From JACVRX01 sp963819885 (lineage in GTDB: Bacteria > Actinomycetota > Actinomycetes > Jiangellales > Jiangellaceae): 64,000 nt of DNA. Position 1 is the stretch's first letter, and each line of letters opens with the position of its first letter. Under the pieces are notes generated by a model. It worked only from the letters and a program-made list of their open reading frames with translations, was not told the origin of the DNA and searched no databases. The stretch is taken from positions 248,001-312,000 of the forward strand of contig CAWFXV010000024.1 of assembly GCA_963819885.1 (NCBI GenBank), written 5' to 3'. The position numbers were made by a program, and so were the translations under genes. Shown here one piece after another: positions 51,266-60,143 of the stretch.

Positions 51266-52162
51266 ATGAAGGTCGCCATCACCGGTTCCAGCGGTCTGAT
51301 CGGAACGGCGCTGCGCTCCTCCCTGGCGGCAGACGGCCACGAAGTGCTGCGGCTGGTGCGTCGGCCGGCTGAGTCCCCGGATGAGATCTCGTGGAATCCC
51401 GTAGCTGGCCAGCTCGACCCTGCTCGGCTGGAGGGTGTGGAGGCGGTGGTCAACCTCGCGGGCGCGGGAACTGGCGACCATCGCTGGACACGCTCGTACA
51501 AGAAAACGATCCGGGACAGCCGGGTCGGTGCGACGATCACGCTGGTCCGCGCGCTGGTACAGCTGAGCGAGCGACCGAGGGTACTCGTCTCCCAGTCGGG
51601 AATCCATGTGTACGGGGACGGTCACGGCTCACAGGTCATCGACGAGGACGAACCACCTGGCGAAGGCGGCTTGCTGGCCAGTGTGGCCTGGGACTGGGAA
51701 GCGGCAGCGGCAATCGCCGCCGCGGCTGACATCGCCGTCTGTCATACCCGGACGGGGATCGTGATGACGCGGCTGGGTGGAGCGCTGGCTGAGATGCTGC
51801 CGCTGTTCCGGCTCGGCCTCGGCGGACCGCTCGCCGGAGGCGAGCAGTATTGGAGCTACATCTCGCTAGCCGACACGGTTGCCGCCATGCGGTTTCTGAT
51901 GGAGACTCCCGGCTGCTCCGGGCCGTACAACCTCACTGCGCCCGACCCGGTCACCAATGCCGAGTTCACCCGGATCCTGGCGAAGGCAGTCGGCCGGCCC
52001 GCGGTCCTTCCGCTGCCGGAGTTCGCCCTCCGAATCGGCTTGGGTCAGTCAGCCGAACGGGCCGTAGACAGCCTGCGCGTCGTGCCGGCGCGGTTGGTGG
52101 AGGCCGGTTTCGAGCACCAGCACCCGAATGCGCCGTCGGTCATCGCGGCCGCGCTGAAATGA
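51266..52162 (+). CDS. TIGR01777-family NAD(P)-binding epimerase-like protein
   Basis: A 298-residue extended-SDR protein with the nucleotide motif KVAITGSSGLIGTALRSSL, then EAVVNLAGAGTGDHRW and RVLVSQSGIHVYGDG, and GGPLAGGEQYWSYISLADTV in the middle. The C-terminal DUF1731-like part has PEFALRIGLGQSAERAVDSL. The family includes the cell-division-linked YfcH/SulA-like and chloroplast proteins; no reaction is established. The start is the ATG at 51266 with GGAAGAG upstream. Position matches Rv2216. Confidence 0.9.
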   Translation: MKVAITGSSGLIGTALRSSLAADGHEVLRLVRRPAESPDEISWNPVAGQLDPARLEGVEAVVNLAGAGTGDHRWTRSYKKTIRDSRVGATITLVRALVQLSERPRVLVSQSGIHVYGDGHGSQVIDEDEPPGEGGLLASVAWDWEAAAAIAAAADIAVCHTRTGIVMTRLGGALAEMLPLFRLGLGGPLAGGEQYWSYISLADTVAAMRFLMETPGCSGPYNLTAPDPVTNAEFTRILAKAVGRPAVLPLPEFALRIGLGQSAERAVDSLRVVPARLVEAGFEHQHPNAPSVIAAALK

Positions 52163-52177
52163 CGACAAACCGCCGCC

Positions 52178-53713
52178 TCAGCCGAACCGCCAGCCAGAGG
52201 CGTCCGGCGCGGGAACGAGTTCCGCTTGCCACGTCGCTTCCGCCAAGCCGTCCTTTTCCGCCTGCACAGCACCCTCGGAGTCGACGAGCTCATAAGGCGG
52301 CAGCCGGTCGGTGATCTGCAGAACGACCCGTCCGCCCTCCTGCGTGATCAACTCGGCAGTGACGACTTCGAAGGCCAGACCCTGCGTGTGCACTCCCGAT
52401 TCCGCATACATCTGGAGCAGCTCGGCGTCGTCGGCGAGCACCTGGCTGGTCGGTGCGTATACCTCACACAGCGCTTCGGCATTGACTTCGTTGAACGCCT
52501 CGGCGCGCAGGGCGTACAGGCTTTGTACGACCTGGGTCCAGTCGCTGACCTCAGGTGGCGCTTCGGTGGGGGCTGGCTGCGGGCCGCCGCACAAGTCCAC
52601 CGGGATGGCCGCCTCCCCAGGAGAGGTGAGCCGGTCGGCCTCGGGAAGAGTTTCCGGATCACCGTCGCCGCCCCACAGCTGCAAGCCCACAAACACCGCC
52701 CCGGCGAGGATGACCGGGATCGCCACCACCATCGCGATACGGGCGAGATCAACCCGGCGCAGGCGGCGTCGCCGGCGCCGCGGCTCCGGCTCGGCAGCCG
52801 GGGGTGCCGGCGGTGCGTCGATGGTCGCGGCCGGCGCAGATCCCGTGGCCGCAGCAGCGGGCGGTGTCGCCGCTGCGACGGACGCAGCCCGCCGAGCCGC
52901 CCGCCTGGTTCGCGTCGGCGGCGGCTCTGGAGTCACGACCTCAACGGTCGGAACCGCCACCGGGGCGGGTGACTGGCTCAGCGTCACGGGTTCGGGGTCG
53001 GCGAGCACGAACAGCGCGTTGGCCAGCGACTCCGCGCTCGGGCGCCGAGTCGGGTCGGGATGCATCGACTGGGCGAACGCGCTCTGCGTTGCGGGGGGGA
53101 TTCCAGGCAGGATCGCCGCCTGTTGAGGGAGGTATCCGGTCAGCGCCCGGACGGCGACCGCGGCCAGCCCGAAGACGTCCGAACCCGGCTGAGGCGGGTA
53201 GCCGGCCAACACTTCTGGTGCGGCCATTCCGGCGGACTCGGCCGACTGTCCGGCGCCGAGCGTGCCGGTTCCAAGGTTGGCGAGCATGGGTCGGCCGTCG
53301 GCGGAGAACAACACGTTCGCGGGTGTGACGTGACCATGCACCAGACCCCGGGCATGGAGCTCGGCCAGCGCCTGCGCGATCGGCGCGCAGGTGGTCACGA
53401 CCTCACCCGCGGGCAGCGTCCCTCGACTTGCCAGCAGGTCGTCCAGGCTGCCGCCGTCGGCGTGCTCCAGCACGAGAACCAGCGCTCCAGAGACGTCCAC
53501 GACTCCGAGCAACGGCAGGATGTGCGGGTGGTCGACGGCTGTGAGCAGCGCAACCTCGCGGCGCGCTCGCTCCCGTGCGGCGGGATCTTCCAGCGGCAAG
53601 AGCCGCAGTGCGACCCGGTCCCCGGTGATGTCCTCGCGCCCGGCCCACACGGTCCCGTCGGCGCCAAGTGGCCAATCGACGGTGTAGCCCGGCACGTGCG
53701 CGGGGAACTCCAT
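52178..53713 (-). CDS. Membrane-anchored pseudokinase (Ser/Thr kinase fold lacking catalytic residues)
   Basis: A 511-residue protein. Residues 1-255 are a protein-kinase fold starting MEFPAHVPGYTVDWPLGADG. The key residues are all replaced: the VAIK Lys is Arg (VALRLLP, R37), HRD is HGH (H126-H128), KPxN is TPAN, and DFG is NLG (N146-G148). A Pro/Ala/Thr-rich linker (255-325), a basic RRRRRRLRRVDL stop-transfer, one helix (about 345-366) and an extracellular domain of about 130 residues follow. The architecture matches PknB-type receptors, but signalling must be non-catalytic, for example by scaffolding. The start is the ATG at 53713. Confidence 0.88.
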   Translation of the reverse strand: MEFPAHVPGYTVDWPLGADGTVWAGREDITGDRVALRLLPLEDPAARERARREVALLTAVDHPHILPLLGVVDVSGALVLVLEHADGGSLDDLLASRGTLPAGEVVTTCAPIAQALAELHARGLVHGHVTPANVLFSADGRPMLANLGTGTLGAGQSAESAGMAAPEVLAGYPPQPGSDVFGLAAVAVRALTGYLPQQAAILPGIPPATQSAFAQSMHPDPTRRPSAESLANALFVLADPEPVTLSQSPAPVAVPTVEVVTPEPPPTRTRRAARRAASVAAATPPAAAATGSAPAATIDAPPAPPAAEPEPRRRRRRLRRVDLARIAMVVAIPVILAGAVFVGLQLWGGDGDPETLPEADRLTSPGEAAIPVDLCGGPQPAPTEAPPEVSDWTQVVQSLYALRAEAFNEVNAEALCEVYAPTSQVLADDAELLQMYAESGVHTQGLAFEVVTAELITQEGGRVVLQITDRLPPYELVDSEGAVQAEKDGLAEATWQAELVPAPDASGWRFG

Positions 53714-53796
53714 CCCCCTATCGTCGCAAATGCCGCCCCACCCGACGATGCCGGCTGTGAACGGTTGCCGTCGAACTCGACGCGTAGGGTGAAGAA

Positions 53797-54477
53797 GTGA
53801 GCTCGCCCGACGTGATCCACTACGACGGCCTGCAGCCGTACGAGGCAGCGTGGGCCGAGCAGCGGCGGCTTCATGCCGCCAGGGTGGCCGGAGAGATTCC
53901 CGACACCGTGATGCTGCTCGAGCACGAGCCCGTCTACACGGCCGGTAAGCGGACTGCGCCATCCGAACGCCCGTCCGCTGCGGCCGGAGCTCCGGTGATC
54001 GACGTCGACCGCGGCGGCAAGATCACCTGGCACGGCCCCGGACAGGTCGTGGGATATCCGATCGTGCGCCTTGCCGAGCCGGTCGATGTCGTCGCCTTCG
54101 TGCGTCAGGTCGAGCAGGTTCTGATCGACGTGTGTGCTGAGCTCGGGCTCGCGACCGGCCGGATCGAGGCGCCGGGCCGAAGCGGCGTGTGGGTCGGCGC
54201 CGACGAGCGTGGACCAGATCGCAAGGTGGCCGCGGTCGGCCTCCGAGTCGCCCAAGGCACGACCATGCACGGGTTCGCGCTCAACTGCGATTGCGACTTG
54301 GCCTGGTTCTCGCGGATCGTCCCCTGCGGCATCGCCGACGCCGGTGTCACGTCGTTGTCCGCTGAGCTGGGCCGCCCGGTGACGGTGGCGGAGACACTGC
54401 CATTGGTCGAGCGCCACCTGCCGGACCTGCTGGCACCGCCCCTCGCGGTCGCATCGACCGGCGTTGGTGCCGGGTAG
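53797..54477 (+). CDS. lipB: Lipoyl (octanoyl) transferase
   Basis: A 226-residue octanoyl-ACP:protein transferase, the first step of lipoate assembly. Motifs: LLEHEPVYTAGKRT, DRGGKITWHGPGQVVGYPIV (lipoyl-protein transferase signature), KVAAVGLRVAQGTTMHGFAL (catalytic Lys) and IVPCGIADAGVTSL (catalytic Cys). The GTG start lies 83 bases from the divergent pseudokinase gene. lipA follows after nine bases. Confidence 0.97.
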   Translation: MSSPDVIHYDGLQPYEAAWAEQRRLHAARVAGEIPDTVMLLEHEPVYTAGKRTAPSERPSAAAGAPVIDVDRGGKITWHGPGQVVGYPIVRLAEPVDVVAFVRQVEQVLIDVCAELGLATGRIEAPGRSGVWVGADERGPDRKVAAVGLRVAQGTTMHGFALNCDCDLAWFSRIVPCGIADAGVTSLSAELGRPVTVAETLPLVERHLPDLLAPPLAVASTGVGAG

Positions 54478-54486
54478 GCTGACGCG

Positions 54487-55428
54487 GTGAGCGTCGCTGC
54501 GGAAGGCCGCCGACTTTTGCGCCTGGAGGTGCGCAACAGCGAGACGCCCATCGAGAAGAAGCCGGCGTGGATCAAGACGACGGCTCGCATGGGCCCCGAG
54601 TACCGGGAGCTGCACGCACTGGTCAAGCGAGAAGGCCTCCACACCGTGTGCCAGGAGGCCGGCTGCCCGAACATCTTCCAGTGCTGGGAGGACCGCGAGG
54701 CGACCTTCCTCATCGGCGGCGATCAGTGCACCCGTCGTTGCGACTTCTGCCAGATCGACACCGGCCGGCCCGAACCACTCGACCGCGACGAGCCGCGCCG
54801 GGTGGCGGAGTCGGTGCAGGCGATGGGCCTGCGCTATGCCACCGTCACCGGCGTCGCACGCGACGACCTCGACGACGAGGGGGCCTGGCTGTATGCCGAG
54901 ACGGTCCGGGCCATCCACCGGCTCAATCCCGGCACCGGCGTTGAGATCCTCACACCGGATTTCTCGGGCAAGCCTGAGCTCCTCCAGCAGGTGTTCGATG
55001 CCGCACCCGAGGTGTTCGCTCACAACGTCGAAACCGTCCCGCGGATCTTCAGGCGCATCCGCCCCGCGTTCGGGTATGAGCGGTCGCTACAGGTACTCGC
55101 CACGGCGCGGGCCGCCGCCATGGTCACCAAGTCCAACCTCATCCTCGGCCTGGGCGAGACCCGGGACGAGATCTCCCAAGCGCTTCGCGATCTGCGCGAC
55201 GCAGGGTGCGAACTCGTGACGATCACGCAGTACCTGCGCCCGTCCCCTCGGCACCACCCGGTCGAACGCTGGGTCAAGCCAGAGGAGTTCACCGCGCTTC
55301 AGGAAGAAGCCGAGGAGCTCGGGTTCGCCGGTGTCATGTCCGGCCCATTGGTGCGGTCGTCGTACCGGGCCGGGCGGCTGTACCGGCAGGCTGTGGCGGC
55401 GCGTCGATCGACGGTCGCGACGGGCTAG
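54487..55428 (+). CDS. lipA: Lipoyl synthase
   Basis: A 313-residue radical-SAM enzyme that inserts two sulfurs into protein-bound octanoyl groups. The auxiliary-cluster motif is CQEAGCPNIFQC and the SAM-cluster motif is CTRRCDFC. VTGVARDDLDDEGAW and SNLILGLGETRDEI are standard, and the end RSSYRAGRLY carries the conserved Ser-Arg cluster ligand region. The GTG start is nine bases after lipB. The target E2 is encoded 3 kb upstream. Confidence 0.97.
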   Translation: MSVAAEGRRLLRLEVRNSETPIEKKPAWIKTTARMGPEYRELHALVKREGLHTVCQEAGCPNIFQCWEDREATFLIGGDQCTRRCDFCQIDTGRPEPLDRDEPRRVAESVQAMGLRYATVTGVARDDLDDEGAWLYAETVRAIHRLNPGTGVEILTPDFSGKPELLQQVFDAAPEVFAHNVETVPRIFRRIRPAFGYERSLQVLATARAAAMVTKSNLILGLGETRDEISQALRDLRDAGCELVTITQYLRPSPRHHPVERWVKPEEFTALQEEAEELGFAGVMSGPLVRSSYRAGRLYRQAVAARRSTVATG

Positions 55429-55482
55429 GCCCGCCGAACACCGCCGTCGAGACCGCTGGCGCGGAGCCGTACCCTAACGGGC

Positions 55483-56190
55483 ATGGCCCGCAAGAGCAGC
55501 GACGAGAAGAGTGCCGCCGGCTCCAAGCAGGGCCGGCTCGCCCAGATCCGGCAGACCTACCGGATGGCCAAGAAGACCGACCCACGCATCGGATGGATCT
55601 GCGCCGCCGTCGTCCTGGCCGTCATCGTGATCATGGTGGGCGTCGGCGTGCTGGTGAAGCCCATCTGGCTATGGCCGATCATCGGGCTGCCGATGGCCCT
55701 GCTGGCGGGTGCCGTGGTCTTCGGGCGGAGGGCGGAGCGGGCAGCGTACCTGCAGATCGAGGGCCAGCCAGGAGCGGCGATGGCCGCACTGGGCACGCTG
55801 CGTCGCGGCTGGGACGTCACGCCCGTGGTCGCAACCAACAAGTACCAGGACGTCGTTCACCGCGCCGTCGGGCGGCCCGGAGTCGTGCTCGTCGGGGAAG
55901 GCACGTCGGCAAACCGGGTCGCCAACCTGCTGACCCAGGAAAAGCGCCGGCACGCCCGCGTCGTAGGCGAGGCACCGGTCCACGACATCGCCGTTGGCAC
56001 CGAGCCGGATCAGGTTCCGCTTCGCCGCGTCGCGAAGCATGTGATGAAGCTGCCCCGCAGTCTTCGCCCAGCCGAGGTGACCGAACTTCGGTCGCGGCTA
56101 CGCGCTCTGGGCACGCAGTCGGTACCGATGCCGAAAGGACCATTGCCGCGCAACGTCAAGGTCCCACGTGCTCAGATGCCGCCGCGCTGA
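55483..56190 (+). CDS. DUF4191 membrane protein
   Basis: A 235-residue protein with a basic N-terminus, YRMAKKTDPRIGWICAAVVL leading into two adjacent helices (about 40-62 and 65-85), then a cytosolic domain containing GRPGVVLVGEGTSANRVANL and VPMPKGPLPRN near the end, typical of DUF4191. Function unknown; always near lipA/glnA in actinobacteria (Rv2219 position). It precedes glnA by 177 bases, which hold the GlnR box. Confidence 0.92.
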   Translation: MARKSSDEKSAAGSKQGRLAQIRQTYRMAKKTDPRIGWICAAVVLAVIVIMVGVGVLVKPIWLWPIIGLPMALLAGAVVFGRRAERAAYLQIEGQPGAAMAALGTLRRGWDVTPVVATNKYQDVVHRAVGRPGVVLVGEGTSANRVANLLTQEKRRHARVVGEAPVHDIAVGTEPDQVPLRRVAKHVMKLPRSLRPAEVTELRSRLRALGTQSVPMPKGPLPRNVKVPRAQMPPR

Positions 56191-56226
56191 CTGGTCACCG
56201 CGGCTGAGGTAGGGTCCTGACGCTGC

Positions 56227-56264
56227 GTAACACGGGTGAAACATCTGGGACACGGCCGAGAAAC
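56227..56264 (+). promoter_or_regulatory. GlnR-type operator upstream of glnA
   Basis: GTAAC-N6-GAAAC-N6-GACAC-N6-GAAAC matches the actinobacterial GlnR consensus of alternating a and b sites (gTnAC, GaAAC) at exact 11-base spacing. It ends 103 bases before the glnA start. GlnR would control glnA with nitrogen supply. Confidence 0.88.
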
Positions 56265-56367
56265 GGCGTCGCCGTAACGTCCGAATGCGAGCTGATCCGG
56301 TCGACGCCGACCGGCGTACGAAACACGACGAGGTCCCGGCTGCGCGATGCCGGGCCGAGGAGGCTGG

Positions 56368-57792
56368 ATGTTCAACAACGCCGACGAGCTGCTGGGCTAC
56401 GTCCGGGACGAGGGCGTCGAGCTCATCGACGTACGGTTCTGCGACTTGCCGGGCGTCATGCAGCACTTCACCGTCCCCGCCAGCTCCTTCGACACCGACG
56501 CCGTCGAGGGCGGGCTCATGTTCGACGGGTCCTCCATCCGGGGATTCCAGGCGATCCACGAGTCGGACATGAAGCTGCTGCCGGATCCGAACACCGCATT
56601 CATCGACCCGTTTCGCGCGGTCAAGACGCTGGCCATGAACTTCTCGATCGTCGACCCGTTCACCGACGAGCCCTATAGCCGCGACCCGAGAAACATTGCT
56701 GCGAAGGCCGAGGGATATCTGAACACCAGCGGAATCGGCGACACTGCGTACTTCGGACCGGAAGCCGAGTTCTACGTGTTCGACGATGTCCGCTTCGAGA
56801 CCAAGACCAACGCTGGTTACTACTACATCGACTCGATCGAAGGTGCATGGAACACCGGTCGCGAGGAAGTCGGCGGCAACCGGGGCTACAAGCCGCGCTA
56901 CAAGGGCGGTTACTTCCCCGTACCACCCACCGATCACTTCGCCGACCTGCGCGACGCCATGGTGACCACACTGCTGGCGGTCAACATCCAAGTGGAGAAG
57001 GCCCACCACGAGGTCGGCACGGCCGGCCAGGCGGAGATCAACTACAACTACGACTCGCTGCTGCACGCGGCCGACAAGCTAATGCTCTACAAGTACATCC
57101 TCAAGAACGTCGCATGGCAAAACGGTCGGACGTTGACCTTCATGCCGAAGCCACTCTTCGGCGACAACGGCTCCGGGATGCACTGCCACCAGAGCGTGTG
57201 GAAGAACGGCTCTCCCCTGTTCTTCGACGAGCTCGGCTATGCGGGATTGTCCGATCTGGCCCGGTGGTACATCGGCGGACTTCTCGCGCATGCGCCCTCG
57301 CTAGCGGCCTTCACCAACCCGACCGTCAACTCCTACCACCGGCTAGTTCCGGGCTTCGAGGCGCCGGTCAACCTGGTCTACTCGCAGCGGAACCGTTCGG
57401 CCGCAGTGCGGATTCCGGTGACGGGCACCTCGCCCAAGGCAAAGCGCATCGAGTACCGTGTCCCGGACCCGGCGTGCAACCCGTACCTGGCATTCTCCGC
57501 GATGCTTATGGCCGGCCTGGACGGCGTCCGGAACAAGATCGAGCCGCCGGATCCGATCGACAAAGACTTGTACGAACTGCCGCCGGAGGAGCACGCGGCA
57601 GTGCAGCAGGTGCCGGCTTCGCTTTCTGAGGTACTTGTCGCTCTCGAGGATGATCACGAGTACTTGTACGAAGGCGGAGTCTTCACCGATGACCTCGTCG
57701 AGACCTGGATCGACTTCAAGCGCAGCAACGAGATCGACCCCATCCGGCTACGTCCGCATCCGCACGAGTTCGAGCTGTACTTCGACATCTAG
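56368..57792 (+). CDS. glnA: Glutamine synthetase, type I
   Basis: A 474-residue GSI-beta enzyme making glutamine from glutamate, ammonia and ATP. It has FDGSSIRGFQAIHESDM, YFGPEAEFYVFD (metal Glu), MHCHQSVW and NPTVNSYHRLVPGFEAP. The adenylylation Tyr is in DKDLYELPPEE (Y402), so it can be a GlnE target. The ATG at 56368 has GAGGAGG upstream; an ATG seven codons earlier is open but lacks a site. It is regulated by the upstream GlnR box and by GlnE, encoded 3.3 kb away. Confidence 0.98.
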   Translation: MFNNADELLGYVRDEGVELIDVRFCDLPGVMQHFTVPASSFDTDAVEGGLMFDGSSIRGFQAIHESDMKLLPDPNTAFIDPFRAVKTLAMNFSIVDPFTDEPYSRDPRNIAAKAEGYLNTSGIGDTAYFGPEAEFYVFDDVRFETKTNAGYYYIDSIEGAWNTGREEVGGNRGYKPRYKGGYFPVPPTDHFADLRDAMVTTLLAVNIQVEKAHHEVGTAGQAEINYNYDSLLHAADKLMLYKYILKNVAWQNGRTLTFMPKPLFGDNGSGMHCHQSVWKNGSPLFFDELGYAGLSDLARWYIGGLLAHAPSLAAFTNPTVNSYHRLVPGFEAPVNLVYSQRNRSAAVRIPVTGTSPKAKRIEYRVPDPACNPYLAFSAMLMAGLDGVRNKIEPPDPIDKDLYELPPEEHAAVQQVPASLSEVLVALEDDHEYLYEGGVFTDDLVETWIDFKRSNEIDPIRLRPHPHEFELYFDI

Positions 57793-57973
57793 GCACAACT
57801 AGGCTCCTGACCTGCGGATTTGCTCGGACGAAGATCGGCTGGTCCGCAAAGAGTCCGCACGAGCTGTCAGAACCCCTGCGACGACGGCTCGTGTGGACTC
57901 GTCGGCGACCCGGATCCGCGGGCCGATCCACAAGTCCTTCTCGAGCTCAGTGGTCGGCGGCGATGATGCTGCC
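57793..57973. other. Gap between glnA and the septum-formation-like gene
   Basis: On the minus strand, a frame beginning at a possible TTG (AAGGAC before it) reads LWIGPRIRVADESTRAVVAG and runs to a stop at 57799, about 44 codons with coding-like bias. It might be a small gene or the tail of a lost one. No terminator is obvious. Confidence 0.35.
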
Positions 57974-58789
57974 CTAGCGCTCGACGCCGCGGAGGCTCCC
58001 GCTGACCTCCTCGCCCGGGTCATAGATAGCGCAAAGGACCACGCGGTCGCCGTCGAGCCAGCTCTCCTCGTTCGGGTGGAAGTAAGTGAAATCAAGCACT
58101 GATTCCTCATATGACAGCCCGACAAAGTTCTCGAACTCCCCGAAGCAGAATTCGTCTGCCTGCGCGAGTATCGCATCGTCGCCGGGAAAGTCCCCCTCGG
58201 GAAGGCTCACAGCGGCGAATATCTCCTCGCCGTGGGGCTCCGAGCATGGAACGACCGGGACGGTTAAGACGTCCCCCTCCGGGACTTGGACCATACAGTC
58301 GCCCACCTCGAGCTTGTAGACATCGACCTCTTCGGGCACGGTCGGTACGGTCGGCGCCGTCTCCTCATCCGTCGCCGGCGCGGAGGTCTCGACCGGTGGT
58401 GTAACCGTGTTCTCGGCCGCCGGCGAAGCTGTGTTATCGGTTCCCACCGATAGTTCCTCGTCCAGATTCGCGAACAGACCGACCAGGACCACCGCGCCGA
58501 TGATCGATACGACCACCGCGATCGCGCTGGTGATGATTCCCCACAGCGCCATCGTGGCGTTGGTGGCTTCCCCTCGCTTGACGCGGCCACGACCGACGAA
58601 GCCGAGAATCAGGCCGATGATCCCGAGGATCGCGGCGACCCAAAAGAAAAAGGGGATAATGCCGGCGACCGCTCCGATGATCCCGAGAATCAAAGCGGCG
58701 ATCCCCAAGCCATTCCGCGGAGCCTGTTGGACGCCAGGAGGAGGCTGGTAAGGGGAAGGAGACTGCGGAGGTTGTGGGAAATCAGACAT
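57974..58789 (-). CDS. DUF4190 / septum-formation domain membrane protein
   Basis: A 271-residue protein with a Pro/Gln-rich cytosolic tip (SDFPQPPQSPSPYQPPPG), two or three hydrophobic segments of the DUF4190 type (NGLGIAALILGIIGAVAGII, then IISIIGAVVLVG-like), an acidic Thr/Pro linker, and an extracellular septum-formation-like domain with paired Cys (VGDCMVQVPEGD, VVPCSEPHGEEIFA, ADEFCFGEFENFVG, VVLCAIYDPG). The start is the ATG at 58789 with GGGAG eight bases upstream. A role at the septum is suggested only by the domain name. Confidence 0.82.
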   Translation of the reverse strand: MSDFPQPPQSPSPYQPPPGVQQAPRNGLGIAALILGIIGAVAGIIPFFFWVAAILGIIGLILGFVGRGRVKRGEATNATMALWGIITSAIAVVVSIIGAVVLVGLFANLDEELSVGTDNTASPAAENTVTPPVETSAPATDEETAPTVPTVPEEVDVYKLEVGDCMVQVPEGDVLTVPVVPCSEPHGEEIFAAVSLPEGDFPGDDAILAQADEFCFGEFENFVGLSYEESVLDFTYFHPNEESWLDGDRVVLCAIYDPGEEVSGSLRGVER

Positions 58790-58874
58790 AGCAGGTGCTC
58801 CCGTCCAGGAGAGCAAGGATGCTTGCATAAAATCCGCTGCGTGTCAGCGAACGAAGCTCCGCCAGCAGGGAACC

Positions 58875-59072
58875 CTAAGGGCTCGACCTTGCGACCTCCA
58901 ACCCACCGGTCGCCAACGTGATCGCCGAGCTCGGCTTCGCGGTCAGCGGTAGTTCCAGCGCCATCGACAACCCGATGGACGCCACCGCCTGGATCGACGC
59001 CGACCTCACGGCCAGCCGGCATCGGCGAGTTCGTGGGCCCACGGCGGGTCGGCCCCGACGCGCTGGCAAGTG
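58875..59072 (+). pseudogene. Gene remnant upstream of and overlapping the PfkB stop
   Basis: An open stretch with strong coding bias but no start reads LDLATSNPPVANVIAELGFA, then VSGSSSAIDNPMDATAWIDA. The coding-like part ends near 59020, at the stop of the convergent kinase gene. It looks like a piece of a larger protein cut at both ends. I cannot name the family. Confidence 0.4.
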
Positions 59073-59932
59073 ACCGCAGAGACGGCCGTCGCGAATTCGG
59101 TCGCCGCCGTCAGCAGGGAACGATTGGAGAGTTCGGCCCGGCCGAGTTCGCGTTGGTGCCACCACGCGACGAACCCGCCGCAGAACGAGTCGCCAGCACC
59201 GATCGTGTCCGCGATCGCCACGCGGGGCACCGCGACTCGCAGCTGGTCCGAGCCGGTGACGATCCGCACGTCGTTGGCGCCGTCGGTCAGCAGCACTACC
59301 TGAGGGCCATGACCCAGGATCTCCTCGGCGGCGGCAGGCGCGTCCCGGTTCGGGTACAGGTACTCAGCATCGTCGGTGCTGACCTTGACGACATCGGCGC
59401 GTCGGAGGATGCGCTCCAGCCGGCCGCGAGCGGCCGGATGAGTTTCGAGGATGGTCGGGCGGCAGTTCGGGTCGACGACGAGCAAGATGTCCTCAGGCAG
59501 GCTGGCTACCACGGTTTCCACCGAGGACGCCACCGGTTCCAGCACCAGGCCGAGCGTTCCGACGTACAGGATCCGCGGCGCCTTCTCCGCGACCACAGCC
59601 CGGGCCTGGTTGGCGCTCAGCTCGGCCGCGGACGTTCCATCGACGTAGAACAAGTACGAGGCTGCGCCGGCCTCGTCGAGCCAGGCGAGGGCAAGTGTCG
59701 TCGGCGAATCGGTCGACGGCGCCGATGAGTCGTCGACGTGCGATTCGACCAGGTTCTCGCGTAGCAGCTGTCCGAACCCGTCAGTGGACAGCGAGCCGAG
59801 GTAGGCGCAGGTCTCCCCCAGCCGCGCGATCGTGCGGGCGACGTTGAACGGCCCACCGCCGGGAACGGCTCTGAATGACCCGTTCCCGGCGGGCACCATG
59901 TCGATCAGGCTCTCGCCCACGACGACGATCAC
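59006..59932 (-). CDS. PfkB-family carbohydrate kinase (fructokinase-like)
   Basis: A 308-residue ribokinase-family enzyme. It has the N-terminal VVVGESLIDMVPAG and PGGGPFNVARTIARLG, the typical fructokinase signature 1 region, and ADTIGAGDSFCGGFVAWWH with the catalytic Asp in GAGD. It is distinct from adoK at 31167 (GVGD). Likely phosphorylates a sugar such as fructose; no transporter or regulator is adjacent. The GTG start is at 59932. Confidence 0.9.
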   Translation of the reverse strand: MIVVVGESLIDMVPAGNGSFRAVPGGGPFNVARTIARLGETCAYLGSLSTDGFGQLLRENLVESHVDDSSAPSTDSPTTLALAWLDEAGAASYLFYVDGTSAAELSANQARAVVAEKAPRILYVGTLGLVLEPVASSVETVVASLPEDILLVVDPNCRPTILETHPAARGRLERILRRADVVKVSTDDAEYLYPNRDAPAAAEEILGHGPQVVLLTDGANDVRIVTGSDQLRVAVPRVAIADTIGAGDSFCGGFVAWWHQRELGRAELSNRSLLTAATEFATAVSAVTCQRVGADPPWAHELADAGWP

Positions 59933-60143
59933 GGCAGGTCGCTCCTTCGCCAGCGATGTCTTCGGACACGTTGTCAGATTTGCCTTCCGGTGTCTCGTCG
60001 GCAGCGACCGGCGCCATGATCAACGGAGGCTAGGGTGCAGCCCGTGCGGTTGATGACCTGGATGGTGTCGACGCACTCGGTCACCGTCCGACCACCTCGT
60101 TCCATGGCCGAGGCGGGCGAAGGCTGACCTACACTCCGGCCGC

